Below are positions 15,221-24,307 of a stretch of 28,501 nt of DNA, in pieces. A model generated the notes under the pieces. The model ran no database searches. It saw only the letters and a program-made list of their open reading frames with translations, and was not told the DNA's origin. The position numbers were made by a program, and so were the translations under genes. Each line of letters begins with the position of its first letter. Positions within the stretch are counted from its first letter, which is position 1. Source of the stretch: JAVVVD01 sp964642795 (GTDB lineage Bacteria > Bacillota > Clostridia > Christensenellales > CAG-138); assembly GCA_964642795.1 (NCBI GenBank), contig CAZXRQ010000023.1, positions 1 to 28,501 of the forward strand, given 5' to 3'.

Positions 15221-15240
15221 AAACTGCTTGCAATTAAGGA

Positions 15241-16293
15241 TTATTCTTTGTCGATGTCGGCTTCGTTAAAATCCTTCTCAAAGTCGGCTTTTTTTGCGTC
15301 TTCCTTATGCGCGTTAATCTCCTGTCTAAGCTCGGATTCTATCTGTGCGCACAGCTCTGGGTTATCCTTCAGGAACAGTCGCGCGTTATCGCGTCCCTGC
15401 GCCATGCGCATGTCGTTATAGGAATACCACGCGCCGGTCTTTACAATGATCTTACGATCCGTGGCCATATCCAGTATGGAGCCCTCGCGGGATATGCCTT
15501 CACCGTATATGATATCAAATTCTGCAGTTTTGAAGGGGGGAGCCACCTTGTTTTTTACTACCTTGATGCGGGTGCGGTTGCCGACTATATCGCTGCCGTT
15601 TTTTATGGTATCGATCTTGCGCACGTCCAACCTTATGGATGCGTAGAATTTAAGCGCTTTGCCGCCGGTGGTTGTTTCGGGGTTGCCAAACATGATGCCT
15701 ACCTTTTCACGCAGCTGGTTGATAAATACTACTATCGTGTTGGATTTGCTTATAACGCCGGCCAGTTTTCTAAGCGCCTGGCTCATAAGCCGTGCCTGAA
15801 GCCCAACGTGAGCATCGCCCATGTCGCCCTCTATCTCGGCCTTGGGCACCAGCGCCGCAACTGAGTCTATTACCACCACGTCTATGGCGCCGCTGCGTAC
15901 CAGCGCTTCGCATATTTCCAAAGCCTGTTCGCCGGTATCCGGCTGCGAGATGTACAGATCGTCTACCTGAACGCCAAGGTTCTTTGCGTATACAGGATCC
16001 AGTGCGTGCTCAGCGTCGATGAATGCTGCGGTACCGCCGAGCTTTTGGGATTCTGCGATTATATGCAGTGCGATGGTGGTCTTGCCCGAGGCCTCAGGGC
16101 CGTATATCTCAATTATTCTTCCGCGCGGAATCCCCCCTACCCCCAGTGCAAAATCCAACGCAAGGCAGCCGGACGGGATCGTGGATACTACCATGTGCGC
16201 GCTTGCGTCGCCAAGCTTCATTACGGCGCCTTTTCCAAACTGCTTTTCGATTTGGCTAAGCGCCATTTCGAGGGCTTTTTCTTTTTCCATCAT
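15241..16293 (-). CDS. recA: Recombinase RecA
   Basis: Strand-exchange ATPase and LexA co-protease, 350 residues. Walker A GPEASGKT is at residues 65-72 and Walker B VVVIDSVAALVP follows. Loop L1 reads EIEGDMGDAHVGLQARLMSQALRK (abridged motif: GDAHVGLQAR) and L2 includes FINQLREKVGIMFGNPET. The C-terminus is acidic. The start is ATG ATG; AAAGGGG stands nine bases before the first, which I use. It lies after cinA, as in Bacillus and Streptococcus. It has its own promoter although cinA shows no terminator. LexA is encoded in the same window, so both arms of the SOS switch are present. Confidence 0.98.
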   Translation of the reverse strand: MMEKEKALEMALSQIEKQFGKGAVMKLGDASAHMVVSTIPSGCLALDFALGVGGIPRGRIIEIYGPEASGKTTIALHIIAESQKLGGTAAFIDAEHALDPVYAKNLGVQVDDLYISQPDTGEQALEICEALVRSGAIDVVVIDSVAALVPKAEIEGDMGDAHVGLQARLMSQALRKLAGVISKSNTIVVFINQLREKVGIMFGNPETTTGGKALKFYASIRLDVRKIDTIKNGSDIVGNRTRIKVVKNKVAPPFKTAEFDIIYGEGISREGSILDMATDRKIIVKTGAWYSYNDMRMAQGRDNARLFLKDNPELCAQIESELRQEINAHKEDAKKADFEKDFNEADIDKE

Positions 16294-16335
16294 ATGCGTG
16301 CACCCCTTTACAATTAACGTTGTGTATTCATAACT

Positions 16336-16344
16336 ATTATAGCA
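16336..16344 (-). promoter_or_regulatory. recA promoter, extended −10
   Basis: The − strand reads TGCTATAAT: TGN plus a perfect TATAAT at 16336-16341. The −35 region (TCGCAA at 17-base spacing) is poor, as expected for an extended −10 promoter. Start near 16330, so the leader is about 36 bases. Confidence 0.6.
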
Positions 16345-16353
16345 TCATATGCT
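16341..16353. promoter_or_regulatory. Palindrome at recA promoter, possible operator
   Basis: AGCAT-CAT-ATGCT is a 13-base dyad that touches the recA −10. It contains ATCATATGCT, 9 of 10 identical to ATCATATGTT at 10280-10289 beside the lexA −10. This could be a variant LexA site; no canonical GAAC-N4-GTTC box was seen here. Confidence 0.35.
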
Positions 16354-16373
16354 TATGCTTGCGACCGGGTTTT

Positions 16374-17621
16374 TTAGTCTCTCAGCAGCCTTCGTCTAAG
16401 CATATCCAGCGCGTTGAGGCAGGCCGAGTAGCGAATCCGCGTGCGCGAACCAGATATGTGAAGCTGCCTTACCTCGGTATTGCCGGCCTCGGCCAGCGCT
16501 ATGTACACCAGCCCCACCGGCTTATCCTCGCCGTCGCCGTTGGGTCCCGCAAGGCCGGTGGTCGCAAGGCCGAAGTCCGCTCCGGAGGTCGCGCGTATAC
16601 CCTCCGCCATTTCACGCGCAGTCTGTTCGCTTACCGGGCCGTATGCATCCAGGGTGGCGGCTTTTACGTTGAGCCGTGCGCGCTTGGCGGCGTTAGAGTA
16701 AGTGACCGCGCCTTCAAGGAAGTATTGCGAGCTGCCGGATATCTCCACAAACATGGAGCTGAGCATTCCGCCGGTGCAGCTTTCCGCTGCGGCTACGGTG
16801 AGCCCGCGCCGCTTGAGCAGCTCCGCTACTACTGTGTTCATGCTCTCGTCGTTGGTGGAATACACTACGTCGCCGAGCCTGCGCCGAATTTCATCTATCA
16901 CCGGGCGGACGAGCGCCTCTCCCTCATCCTCTGTTTTACATCTGGCAGTTATACGAAGTGTGACTTCGCCGGTTTTCGCATACGGTGCAATGGTAGGATT
17001 GGTACAGCTGTCTATAAGATCCTTTATATCGTATTCTACCTTTGATTCGCCGGAGCCGAATATATGCAGCACCCTTGAATATAGTATGCAGCCGCTGCGG
17101 ACGGCTAAATACGGCATTACGGCCGTATCAAACATGGGCTGCATTTCCTTGGGGGGCCCGGGAAGCAGTATTACGGTTTTGCCCGCTTCGGCATCCTCTA
17201 TTATGCAGCCGGGCGCGGTGCCGTTCGGGTTGAAAAGTATGCGGCAGCCCTCCGGCATCATGGCCTGCTTTTCATTATTTGGCGTCATAGGCTTGCCCAT
17301 TGCGGCAAAACGCGATTTTATATGATCTAAGCTGGGCTGATCCAGCACCAGCTTTCTTTTCATGACCGCTGCGGCCGTCTCCTTGGAAAGATCGTCACCG
17401 GTAGGCCCTAGGCCGCCTGTCATTATAAGCAGATCCGCCCTGGAGAGCGCCGCTTCGATCGCATGGAACAGCCTGTCCGAATTATCGCCTACCGTTGTAC
17501 GGAAGTACTGGTTCACGCCAAGCTCCGCAAGGCGCATTGAGACATACTGTGCGTTTGTATCCACTATCTGCCCCATAAGCAGCTCGGTTCCTATGGACAT
17601 TATCTCTGCGGTAATCGACAT
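16374..17621 (-). CDS. cinA: CinA family protein (nicotinamide-nucleotide amidohydrolase)
   Basis: Two-domain protein of 415 residues. The N-terminal MoCF/COG1058 domain (about 1-170) has SIGTELLMGQIVDTN and MTGGLGPTGDD; in characterised members it acts as an ADP-ribose pyrophosphatase. The C-terminal CinA domain (about 255-415) carries AAAESCTGGMLSS and the TGLAGPNGDG loop, the NMN deamidase catalytic region used in pyridine nucleotide salvage. CinA is a competence-induced protein in streptococci and is co-transcribed with recA there; the same order is kept here. GAGGTG precedes the ATG by about eight bases, and the gene follows pgsA by 12 bases. Confidence 0.95.
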   Translation of the reverse strand: MSITAEIMSIGTELLMGQIVDTNAQYVSMRLAELGVNQYFRTTVGDNSDRLFHAIEAALSRADLLIMTGGLGPTGDDLSKETAAAVMKRKLVLDQPSLDHIKSRFAAMGKPMTPNNEKQAMMPEGCRILFNPNGTAPGCIIEDAEAGKTVILLPGPPKEMQPMFDTAVMPYLAVRSGCILYSRVLHIFGSGESKVEYDIKDLIDSCTNPTIAPYAKTGEVTLRITARCKTEDEGEALVRPVIDEIRRRLGDVVYSTNDESMNTVVAELLKRRGLTVAAAESCTGGMLSSMFVEISGSSQYFLEGAVTYSNAAKRARLNVKAATLDAYGPVSEQTAREMAEGIRATSGADFGLATTGLAGPNGDGEDKPVGLVYIALAEAGNTEVRQLHISGSRTRIRYSACLNALDMLRRRLLRD

Positions 17622-17633
17622 TATAGTATCACC

Positions 17634-18179
17634 TCAACTTTTTTTTGACGCTATCATTGAGCGGTTGCTTACCATGAACTCGATAAGCGATATCACCGTA
17701 AGCGCCGTAGCTATCCATACCAGCAACGTATCCAGCGCAAAGCCGCATAATGCTCTGAGCGGCGTTTGTACCATGCTGAAGCATATCGCAATGAACTGCG
17801 ACATGGTTTTTGCCTTGCCCCACTTGCTCGCGGCTATCACGCTGCCGTTGCCTGCAGCGACCAGTCTCAGCCCGCTTATGATGAACTCGCGCGCGATGAT
17901 TATTATGATCGGTATGGGCGAAATCATTCCGTTTGCGCACAGCATAATAAGCGCACTGCAAGAGAGCAGCTTATCCGCAATAGGATCCATCAGCTTTCCG
18001 AAATCCGAAATAAGGCTGTATTTTCTTGCAATATATCCGTCCAAAGCATCCGTAGCGTACGCTATTACGAACACCGCCAGCGCTACATACAGAGCACCTT
18101 GAAGCGGGATGTAAAAGCAGGCTACCATGACGGGAATAAGGGCGATTCTTAAAACGGTCAGCTTGTTTGGTAAAGTCAT
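17634..18179 (-). CDS. pgsA: CDP-diacylglycerol–glycerol-3-phosphate 3-phosphatidyltransferase
   Basis: Integral membrane enzyme of 181 residues that makes phosphatidylglycerol phosphate from CDP-diacylglycerol and glycerol 3-phosphate. The full CDP-alcohol phosphatidyltransferase signature is present: D44, D47-G48, A51-R52, G61, D65 and D69 (DALDGYIAR then DFGKLMDPIADK). Several hydrophobic helices follow. The start overlaps the rimO stop as ATGA. The order rimO–pgsA–cinA–recA is common in Clostridia and supports co-transcription. Confidence 0.96.
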   Translation of the reverse strand: MTLPNKLTVLRIALIPVMVACFYIPLQGALYVALAVFVIAYATDALDGYIARKYSLISDFGKLMDPIADKLLSCSALIMLCANGMISPIPIIIIIAREFIISGLRLVAAGNGSVIAASKWGKAKTMSQFIAICFSMVQTPLRALCGFALDTLLVWIATALTVISLIEFMVSNRSMIASKKS

Positions 18180-19477
18180 ATCTGTTCACCCCAAAGATCG
18201 TATTGTGACGCGCCGGTTATCCTTGCGGATATGAACTCGCCGGCGTGCGGCGCAGCTCCCGCAAGTTTGATTTTTAGCAGTCCGTCAACATCCGGCGCCT
18301 CGGCATATGTGCGCGCATAGGCATATTCGCCGTTTACCTCATCGATAAGCGCGGTATATGCTTTGTTTATGCGCAATCCGTTGGCCTGCAGCGATATACC
18401 CTGCTGCAAGCGCATCACGGTGTCGTATCGCTGTTGCTTCACGTCCTCGCTAATTTGCTCCGGCAGTTCCGCTGCCGGCGTACCGTCCTCCGGTGAGTAT
18501 GTGAACGCGCCCAACCTGTCGAACGGATATTCGCGCAGAAAATCAGTCAATCGGCCGAATTGCTGCTCGCTTTCACCTGGGAAGCCAACGATGACAGTAG
18601 TACGCAGTATGAAATCGCTGGATGCGGCACGAATGTAATCCAGTATATGTTTTATGTGCGCGTCAGAGCCGCGGCGGTTCATGCTTTTTAGCAGTACAGG
18701 ATCGATGTGCTGTATAGGCATGTCGATATAGTTTACCACCTTGCTGCATGAGAGCATGGTATCGATAAGCTGCTCGTCCACGGTATCGGGGTATGTGTAT
18801 AATACGCGTATCCACTCGATGCCGTCTACCGTATTGAGCTGTTTAAGCAGCGGTGCAAGGCTGGGCTTTTCATATATATCCATGCCGTACGCTGAGGTAT
18901 CCTGCGCGATAACGGTAAGCTCCTTCACCCCGCGCTGTGCAAGCGACCGCGCTTCTTGAACCAGTTTTTCCATGGGTACGCTCACGCGACCGCCGCGTAT
19001 CAGCGGAATGGCGCAGTATGTGCAGCGGTTATCGCACCCGTCGGCGATGCGAAGATAGGCGCTGTACGGCGGCGTGGTAAGTATCCGCGCGCAATCATGC
19101 GGCGGCATAGGCTTGCCGGCCAGTCGCGCAATTTCCGCAGCCAACCCAAGCTGATCCTTCACGCCCCAGAACAGATCCACCTCCGGAAGCTCCGAATGAA
19201 GCTCCTGCAAATAACGCTGGCTAAGGCACCCGCAGACTATCAGAAGCTTGCAGCTCCCCTCTGACTTATGCGCCGCCATTTCAAGTATGGTATTGATGGA
19301 TTCTTCCTTGGCGCTGGTTATAAAGCCGCAGGTATTCACAATAAGTATATCGGCGGCGGCGGCATCCTGTGTAAACACAAAACCTGCGCTGCCGAGATAA
19401 CCCAGCAGCGTTTCAGAGTCGACGCGGTTTTTGGAACAGCCCAGCGAGACCAGTCCAATGCTATTCATTCGGTTCAT
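18176..19477 (-). CDS. rimO: Ribosomal protein uS12 methylthiotransferase RimO
   Basis: Radical-SAM enzyme that adds a methylthio group to the conserved Asp of ribosomal protein S12; paralogue of the MiaB encoded at the left. It has 433 residues. N-terminal cluster cysteines are C14 (SLGCSKNRVD), C50 (NTCGF) and C84 (CGCLSQ). The radical-SAM motif CDNRCTYC has C148, C152 and C155. A TRAM domain ends the protein. The open frame extends to 19552 inside ftsK, but GGAGGTG followed by GCGG sets ATG 19477 as start. This overlaps the ftsK end by 17 bases, so the two are translationally linked. SLGCSKN distinguishes RimO from MiaB. Confidence 0.96.
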   Translation of the reverse strand: MNRMNSIGLVSLGCSKNRVDSETLLGYLGSAGFVFTQDAAAADILIVNTCGFITSAKEESINTILEMAAHKSEGSCKLLIVCGCLSQRYLQELHSELPEVDLFWGVKDQLGLAAEIARLAGKPMPPHDCARILTTPPYSAYLRIADGCDNRCTYCAIPLIRGGRVSVPMEKLVQEARSLAQRGVKELTVIAQDTSAYGMDIYEKPSLAPLLKQLNTVDGIEWIRVLYTYPDTVDEQLIDTMLSCSKVVNYIDMPIQHIDPVLLKSMNRRGSDAHIKHILDYIRAASSDFILRTTVIVGFPGESEQQFGRLTDFLREYPFDRLGAFTYSPEDGTPAAELPEQISEDVKQQRYDTVMRLQQGISLQANGLRINKAYTALIDEVNGEYAYARTYAEAPDVDGLLKIKLAGAAPHAGEFISARITGASQYDLWGEQI

Positions 19478-21875
19478 CCGCACCTCCGCCTCCGAACATC
19501 TGCTCATATTCAGCCCAACCGATGCGCAGCTTGCGAGGCTTGCTGCCGTCAAAGCCGGTCACTATTTCCATCTGCTCCATTATGTCGATAAGGCGCGCGG
19601 CACGGGCATAGCCTACGCGCAGCCTTCGCTGTATCATGGATATGGAGGCCTGCCCGCTTTCAAGCACAATCTTTACCGCCTCGGGCAGCAGCTCGTCCTC
19701 CTGCTTACCCTTGCCCTGCGCTCCTCCGGTGGCGGTGTCCATAACAAGCTCGTCTATGGACGTCGCCGCAAATTGCGGCTCGGCGGTCTGCCCGCTGAAA
19801 AAGTCGGCAAAACGCTCGACTTCATCGTCGGATACGAATGCGCTCTGCGCGCGTACGGGCTTGCTTGCGCCGTTGCTGTGGAAAAGCATATCGCCGCGGC
19901 CCAGTAGCTTTTCCGCTCCTCCGGTATCCAATATGACGCGTGAGTCTACTTGAGAGGACACCATAAAGGCTATACGGGAGGGTATGTTTGCCTTAATCAA
20001 GCCGGTTATAACGTCCGTAGAGGGTCTCTGCGTAGCCACAATAAGATGTATGCCCGCCGCACGGCCCAGCTGCGCAATGCGGCATATGGATTCCTCAACG
20101 TCCTTGGCCGCCACCATCATAAGGTCCGCAAGCTCGTCAATAATAATTACTATTTTGGGCAGCTTCTCGCTTTCCTCGGTCTGCAGAGCATTATACCGCG
20201 CAAGGTCGCGCGCGTTGAAACGGCTCATGCGCTGATAGCGCTGATCCATCTCCATCACCGCCCATTTAAGCGCCCCGGCCGCCTTTTTAGCGTCCGTTAC
20301 CACCGGCAGCAGCAGGTGCGGCAATGATTCATATACCTTAAGCTCTATTACCTTGGGATCTATCATTATCATACGCACGTCTTTGGGCGCGGACTTGTAC
20401 ACCATGCTGATGATGATATCGTTTACACATACGCTTTTGCCAGAACCGGTGGTGCCTGCAATAAGCATATGCGGCATACGCTCAAGATCCGCTATCATCA
20501 CCTTGCCGGCTATGTCCTTGCCCAAGGCAAAGGTTATGGTTGATTTTGCGGTAATAAACTCGCTGGATTCTACAAGCTCCCGGAGCATAACGCTGCTGAT
20601 GTTGGAGTTGGGTACCTCGATGCCAATGGCAGCCTTGCCCGGTATAGGCGCTTCTATACGTACTCGCGGCGCGGCAAGCGCAAGCGCAAGATCGTCAGTA
20701 AGCGAGGTTATTCGGTTGACGCGCACACCCTGTGCGGGTTGCAGCTCAAATCGGGTTATCACTGGCCCAACGCTGATGTTTATTATGCGCGCGCTTATAT
20801 TGAAGCTGGCCAGCGTGGATACGAGCAGCTTTCCCTTTTCCTGAGGTGATTCATTTACGCCGGCAACGCCCGGCTTTGGAGCATCCAACAGCGTATACGG
20901 CGGCCACCTGTATTCCGGCACGCCATCCGCAGACGGCGCAACGCTTTCTGACTCCGGCGCGCATTGTAGAGTTTTTTCTACTGCCGGCTGTTCTTTTACA
21001 GCGGAGCGCACAACCGGTATATCGCATACCGGCGCTGTGGTGCTAACGCCGTTTACGGGGAGGTCGCCTTTTTTGCGTATGGTACCCGTGCTCGGCAATA
21101 TGTCCAGCTCGACATATTTCGCCTTGTTAAAATCGTTTGGCTGCGGGTATTGCGGCGGCTCGATAATGTTTGTCTGTTTGGACGTTTGCTTGCTTCTTGC
21201 CCCGCGTCTTTTAGTAGTCTGGCGCAGCTCGATAGGGGCAGCCAGATCCTCCGTGTACAGCTCTCCGCGGCGCGCTTCAATATGCTCCATAACGTCGTCT
21301 ACGCTGTTTTTGATGGTGCTTCCAACCTGCTCCGCGGCGCTTCGGAGCGACAGCTTGGTAACGACAAGTATGCATATCAACACCAGCGCGCCAAAGAATA
21401 TGTATGTTCCCACAGCGCCGATAAGCAGCAGCGCAGGATAGGCCAGCAGCGCTCCAAGTACGCCGCCGCCCAAACGGGACAGCTCGCCCAGCGTATACGC
21501 TCCCTTATAGTATTGCAGCGCTGTGGTCGTGCCAATATCATTCATACAGTAGGTATGTATGAGTACCAGCAGGCTGTATACGCCTATTGCGGAAAGCACA
21601 AACGACGACGTCTTGGTTTTTTTCTTCGCCATTGCGATGACGGCAATGCCCAATGCAAATACCAGCACCGGCACAACATAGCCCGCTATTCCGAATATGC
21701 CGAAAAACGCATCGCTGATAACGCTGCCAACAATGCCTACCGCATCTGAATATATGCTCACTGCAAAAAACAGTCCCAGTGCAACAAGGCACACCCCCGT
21801 TACTTCACGCCGTGTTTGTAGCGCCGCCTGTTTTTTGCTGGTTTTTGGTTTGCTCTTGTTTGTGGCTGCTGCCAT
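19461..21875 (-). CDS. ftsK: DNA translocase FtsK/SpoIIIE
   Basis: Membrane-anchored double-stranded DNA pump of 804 residues that clears chromosomes from the division or sporulation septum. About four transmembrane helices lie within residues 25-180. A low-complexity linker spans about 195-330. The RecA-like motor has Walker A GTTGSGKSVCVND (about residue 473) and Walker B IVIIIDELADLMM. The C-terminal gamma winged-helix domain (SISMIQRRLRVGYARAARL) reads polar guide sequences. Sequence alone does not separate FtsK from SpoIIIE. GAGGTG precedes the ATG. A promoter with a palindromic spacer lies upstream, after the rpsA terminator. Confidence 0.96.
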   Translation of the reverse strand: MAAATNKSKPKTSKKQAALQTRREVTGVCLVALGLFFAVSIYSDAVGIVGSVISDAFFGIFGIAGYVVPVLVFALGIAVIAMAKKKTKTSSFVLSAIGVYSLLVLIHTYCMNDIGTTTALQYYKGAYTLGELSRLGGGVLGALLAYPALLLIGAVGTYIFFGALVLICILVVTKLSLRSAAEQVGSTIKNSVDDVMEHIEARRGELYTEDLAAPIELRQTTKRRGARSKQTSKQTNIIEPPQYPQPNDFNKAKYVELDILPSTGTIRKKGDLPVNGVSTTAPVCDIPVVRSAVKEQPAVEKTLQCAPESESVAPSADGVPEYRWPPYTLLDAPKPGVAGVNESPQEKGKLLVSTLASFNISARIINISVGPVITRFELQPAQGVRVNRITSLTDDLALALAAPRVRIEAPIPGKAAIGIEVPNSNISSVMLRELVESSEFITAKSTITFALGKDIAGKVMIADLERMPHMLIAGTTGSGKSVCVNDIIISMVYKSAPKDVRMIMIDPKVIELKVYESLPHLLLPVVTDAKKAAGALKWAVMEMDQRYQRMSRFNARDLARYNALQTEESEKLPKIVIIIDELADLMMVAAKDVEESICRIAQLGRAAGIHLIVATQRPSTDVITGLIKANIPSRIAFMVSSQVDSRVILDTGGAEKLLGRGDMLFHSNGASKPVRAQSAFVSDDEVERFADFFSGQTAEPQFAATSIDELVMDTATGGAQGKGKQEDELLPEAVKIVLESGQASISMIQRRLRVGYARAARLIDIMEQMEIVTGFDGSKPRKLRIGWAEYEQMFGGGGADEPNE

Positions 21876-21901
21876 TGCTTCACCTCATGCGCCTTTTAGC
21901 T

Positions 21902-21930
21902 ATTATACAACATATTGTTGAGCTAATAAA
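21902..21930 (-). promoter_or_regulatory. Probable ftsK promoter
   Basis: On the − strand: TTTATT (21925-21930), 17-base spacer, perfect TATAAT (21902-21907). The −35 is weak. The start is expected near 21895, about 20 bases before ATG. Confidence 0.55.
21908..21920. promoter_or_regulatory. Palindrome in ftsK promoter spacer, possible operator
   Basis: CAACA-TAT-TGTTG is a perfect 13-base dyad placed exactly between −10 and −35. Flanking TTAGCT (21896-21901) and AGCTAA (21921-21926) form a second, offset dyad. CAACATAT also occurs at the lexA promoter (− strand). It resembles, but does not match, the Bacillus SOS box with core ACATATGT. Confidence 0.4.
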
Positions 21931-21939
21931 GTCCCAACA

Positions 21940-21973
21940 CAATAAAAGAGACCGTCCATACGAACGGCCTCTT
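21940..21973 (-). terminator. Rho-independent terminator after rpsA
   Basis: AAGAG-A-CCGT (21946-21955) pairs with ACGG-C-CTCTT (21964-21973), with one A·C mismatch. On the − strand the stem runs into TTTTATTGTGTT. It separates the cmk–plsC–ispH/rpsA unit from ftsK. Confidence 0.8.
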
Positions 21974-21985
21974 GAGTTATACAGC

Positions 21986-24307
21986 TTATTCTTCGGTCTT
22001 CTCCTCGGAATCGCTGTCACCGGCGTTAAAACCAGCGAACAGATCCGCCAAAGAGGTGGTAGCCTGCTGTACCGGCGGCAAATCGTATTTTTCGCCTTCA
22101 TCCCTGCGCGGACGGCGCTCACGGCGCTCACCTGCCGGCGCTGAATCGGGTGCAGAGGATGAAGAAGCGGACTCACGGCGCTGCCTGACCTGCTCGGCCG
22201 CAGCTGCGCGCTGTTCCGCGCGCTCGGTAGCGGCACGCTCACGCTCTTCCTTTTCACGCGCAAGATCTTCGGCTATTTCGGGATTCTCCTCAAGGAGAAC
22301 CTCGCGGCGGCTTAGGCTTATGCGCTTGGCTTCAGGATTAACATCCAACACCTTGCAGCGCACCATATCGCCAACGTTGATCTCATCCTCAACCTTTTCT
22401 ATGCGCCTTACGCCAATCTGGGATATATGGATCAATCCGTCGATCGTGGGCTCTAAAGCCACAAATGCGCCAAACGGTACTATGCGAACGACCTTGCCCT
22501 CTACTATGCTGCCCACAGGGTATTTTTCGCCGGCCATGGACCAAGGCTTGGGCTGGAGCTGCTTGTAACCAAGGGATACGCGCTGCTTTTCTACGTCAAC
22601 GTCACGAATGAGCACTTCGATCTCCTGGCCTATGCTGAGCACGTCGGAGGGATGCTTTACCCTTCCCCACGCCACGTCGGTAACATGGACGAGACCGTCG
22701 ATACCGCCGATGTCAACAAAAGCGCCAAAGTCCGTGATCCTGCGCACTGTGCCCTTTACCTTGGAGCCGACTACAAGCTGACCCCAAAGCTGCTTACGGG
22801 CTTCCTCGGCGTCTTCAAGCATGACAGCCTTGTGCGAAGCAACTATACGCTTACGGGACTTGTCCACTTCGATGACCTTGAGCTTGAGCTCTTTGCCAAC
22901 GTAATCGCCGATATTCTCAACGTATTTCGTGGATAGCTGAGACGCCGGCACAAAAGCGCGCACACCGTCTATTGTAGCGATAAGGCCGCCTTTTACGACT
23001 TCCTTTCCTACGCCTTCGAACACCTTGGACTGGATGTCGTCATCCGCCATAAGGGTGTCCCACATCTTTTTGCTTTCGACATTCTTGTGTGAAAGCAATA
23101 CATTGCCCTCGCCGTCATTGACCTTGAGGACCTCCACTTCGATCTCATCGCCGATCTTAACAGCTACGGCGGGATCTACATCCGGATCGGATGAAAACTC
23201 ACTGCGAGGTATGAACCCATCGGACTTGTAGCCGATATTGACGCAGACCTCTCCGTCAACTATCTGCACAACAGAGCCGGTCAAGATCTGACCGTTTCTG
23301 ATTCGAACCAGCGTTTTTTCAAACGCCTCTTCGAAAGTAGGATCGGCGTTTTCCGCAGGTTCAGTCGTTTCTGCGGCAGGTGCCGCAGCAGCGGGCTCTT
23401 CGACGGTAGCTGTTGCTTCCGTTTCGACCTCAGTGTTTTCGACTTCCGGATTTTCAGCCATCGTCTTCTCCAGTTCGCTCATTCCAGTAATAACCTCCCT
23501 AATTATCCAATTCGGCGTTGATGCGCCTCCAACAACACCTATTATATCATCGCAATGCAATTTTTCAAGAGAAAGTTCGTTTAGATTGGAAATTGTATGA
23601 ATATTTTTACAGTTAATCGCACATATGGAGGCTAGTTTTGCGGTGTTTGAGCTATGCGCACCCCCTACGATTATCATTTGAGTGCATTTCCTGCTCAATT
23701 CCTCCGCTTCCTGCTGACGTATGCGGGTGGGTTTGCATATGGTATCGTGTATTATAACGTCATCTGACAGCTGCTTAAGCAGAGCGCACATGGTTTCAAA
23801 TTCGTCCGCCGAAAAAGTGGTCTGTGCAACGGCGCAAACAGGTCCGAATCTGCCTGTATGCGCGCGCAGTTCATCGGCGGTCTGGAAAAAAAAACCTGAA
23901 TTATCGCACCAGCCGTTGATGCCTATGGGCTCCGGGTGGGACGGTTTGCCAAATATAATAATTTTCCAACCATTAGAGTACTCTTTTGCAACAATAGCAT
24001 GTATTTTTTTTACATATGGACAGGTGGCATCAACTACGTTCAGTCCGCGTGTCTTGCATTGCTCGTATATGGCGGGCCCGACGCCGTGCGAACGTATAAG
24101 CAGTGTGCTGCCGCGCGGAAGGCCGTCAAGTTCTTCCGCAACAAGTATGCCGTCTGAAGCAAGCCGGGTGACCACATCGCCGTTATGTATAAGCTCGCCA
24201 TAGGTATATATAGGCGCGCCTATGCTGTTGACGCATTCCTGAGCCATATTGAGTGCGCGCTCAACGCCAAAGCAGAAGCCTATTGTGTTTGCAGGTATTA
24301 TTTGCAA
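21986..24307 (-). CDS. ispH-rpsA: IspH–ribosomal protein S1 fusion
   Basis: Bifunctional protein of 773 residues, a fusion known in Clostridia. Residues 1-280 are 4-hydroxy-3-methylbut-2-enyl diphosphate reductase, last step of the MEP isoprenoid pathway: 4Fe-4S ligands C12 (GFCFGVERA), C96 (DATCPYV) and C191 (TICKPTR), with H42, H74, H124 and catalytic E126 (SHPEP). An Ala/Glu linker (about 280-325) leads to four S1 RNA-binding domains at about 336-407, 424-492, 512-581 and 597-667. The tail is charged, first basic and then acidic. The start is TTG 24307, five bases after GAGGAG, inside the end of plsC (10-base overlap). Whether the two halves are separated after translation is unknown. Confidence 0.95.
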   Translation of the reverse strand: MQIIPANTIGFCFGVERALNMAQECVNSIGAPIYTYGELIHNGDVVTRLASDGILVAEELDGLPRGSTLLIRSHGVGPAIYEQCKTRGLNVVDATCPYVKKIHAIVAKEYSNGWKIIIFGKPSHPEPIGINGWCDNSGFFFQTADELRAHTGRFGPVCAVAQTTFSADEFETMCALLKQLSDDVIIHDTICKPTRIRQQEAEELSRKCTQMIIVGGAHSSNTAKLASICAINCKNIHTISNLNELSLEKLHCDDIIGVVGGASTPNWIIREVITGMSELEKTMAENPEVENTEVETEATATVEEPAAAAPAAETTEPAENADPTFEEAFEKTLVRIRNGQILTGSVVQIVDGEVCVNIGYKSDGFIPRSEFSSDPDVDPAVAVKIGDEIEVEVLKVNDGEGNVLLSHKNVESKKMWDTLMADDDIQSKVFEGVGKEVVKGGLIATIDGVRAFVPASQLSTKYVENIGDYVGKELKLKVIEVDKSRKRIVASHKAVMLEDAEEARKQLWGQLVVGSKVKGTVRRITDFGAFVDIGGIDGLVHVTDVAWGRVKHPSDVLSIGQEIEVLIRDVDVEKQRVSLGYKQLQPKPWSMAGEKYPVGSIVEGKVVRIVPFGAFVALEPTIDGLIHISQIGVRRIEKVEDEINVGDMVRCKVLDVNPEAKRISLSRREVLLEENPEIAEDLAREKEERERAATERAEQRAAAAEQVRQRRESASSSSAPDSAPAGERRERRPRRDEGEKYDLPPVQQATTSLADLFAGFNAGDSDSEEKTEE

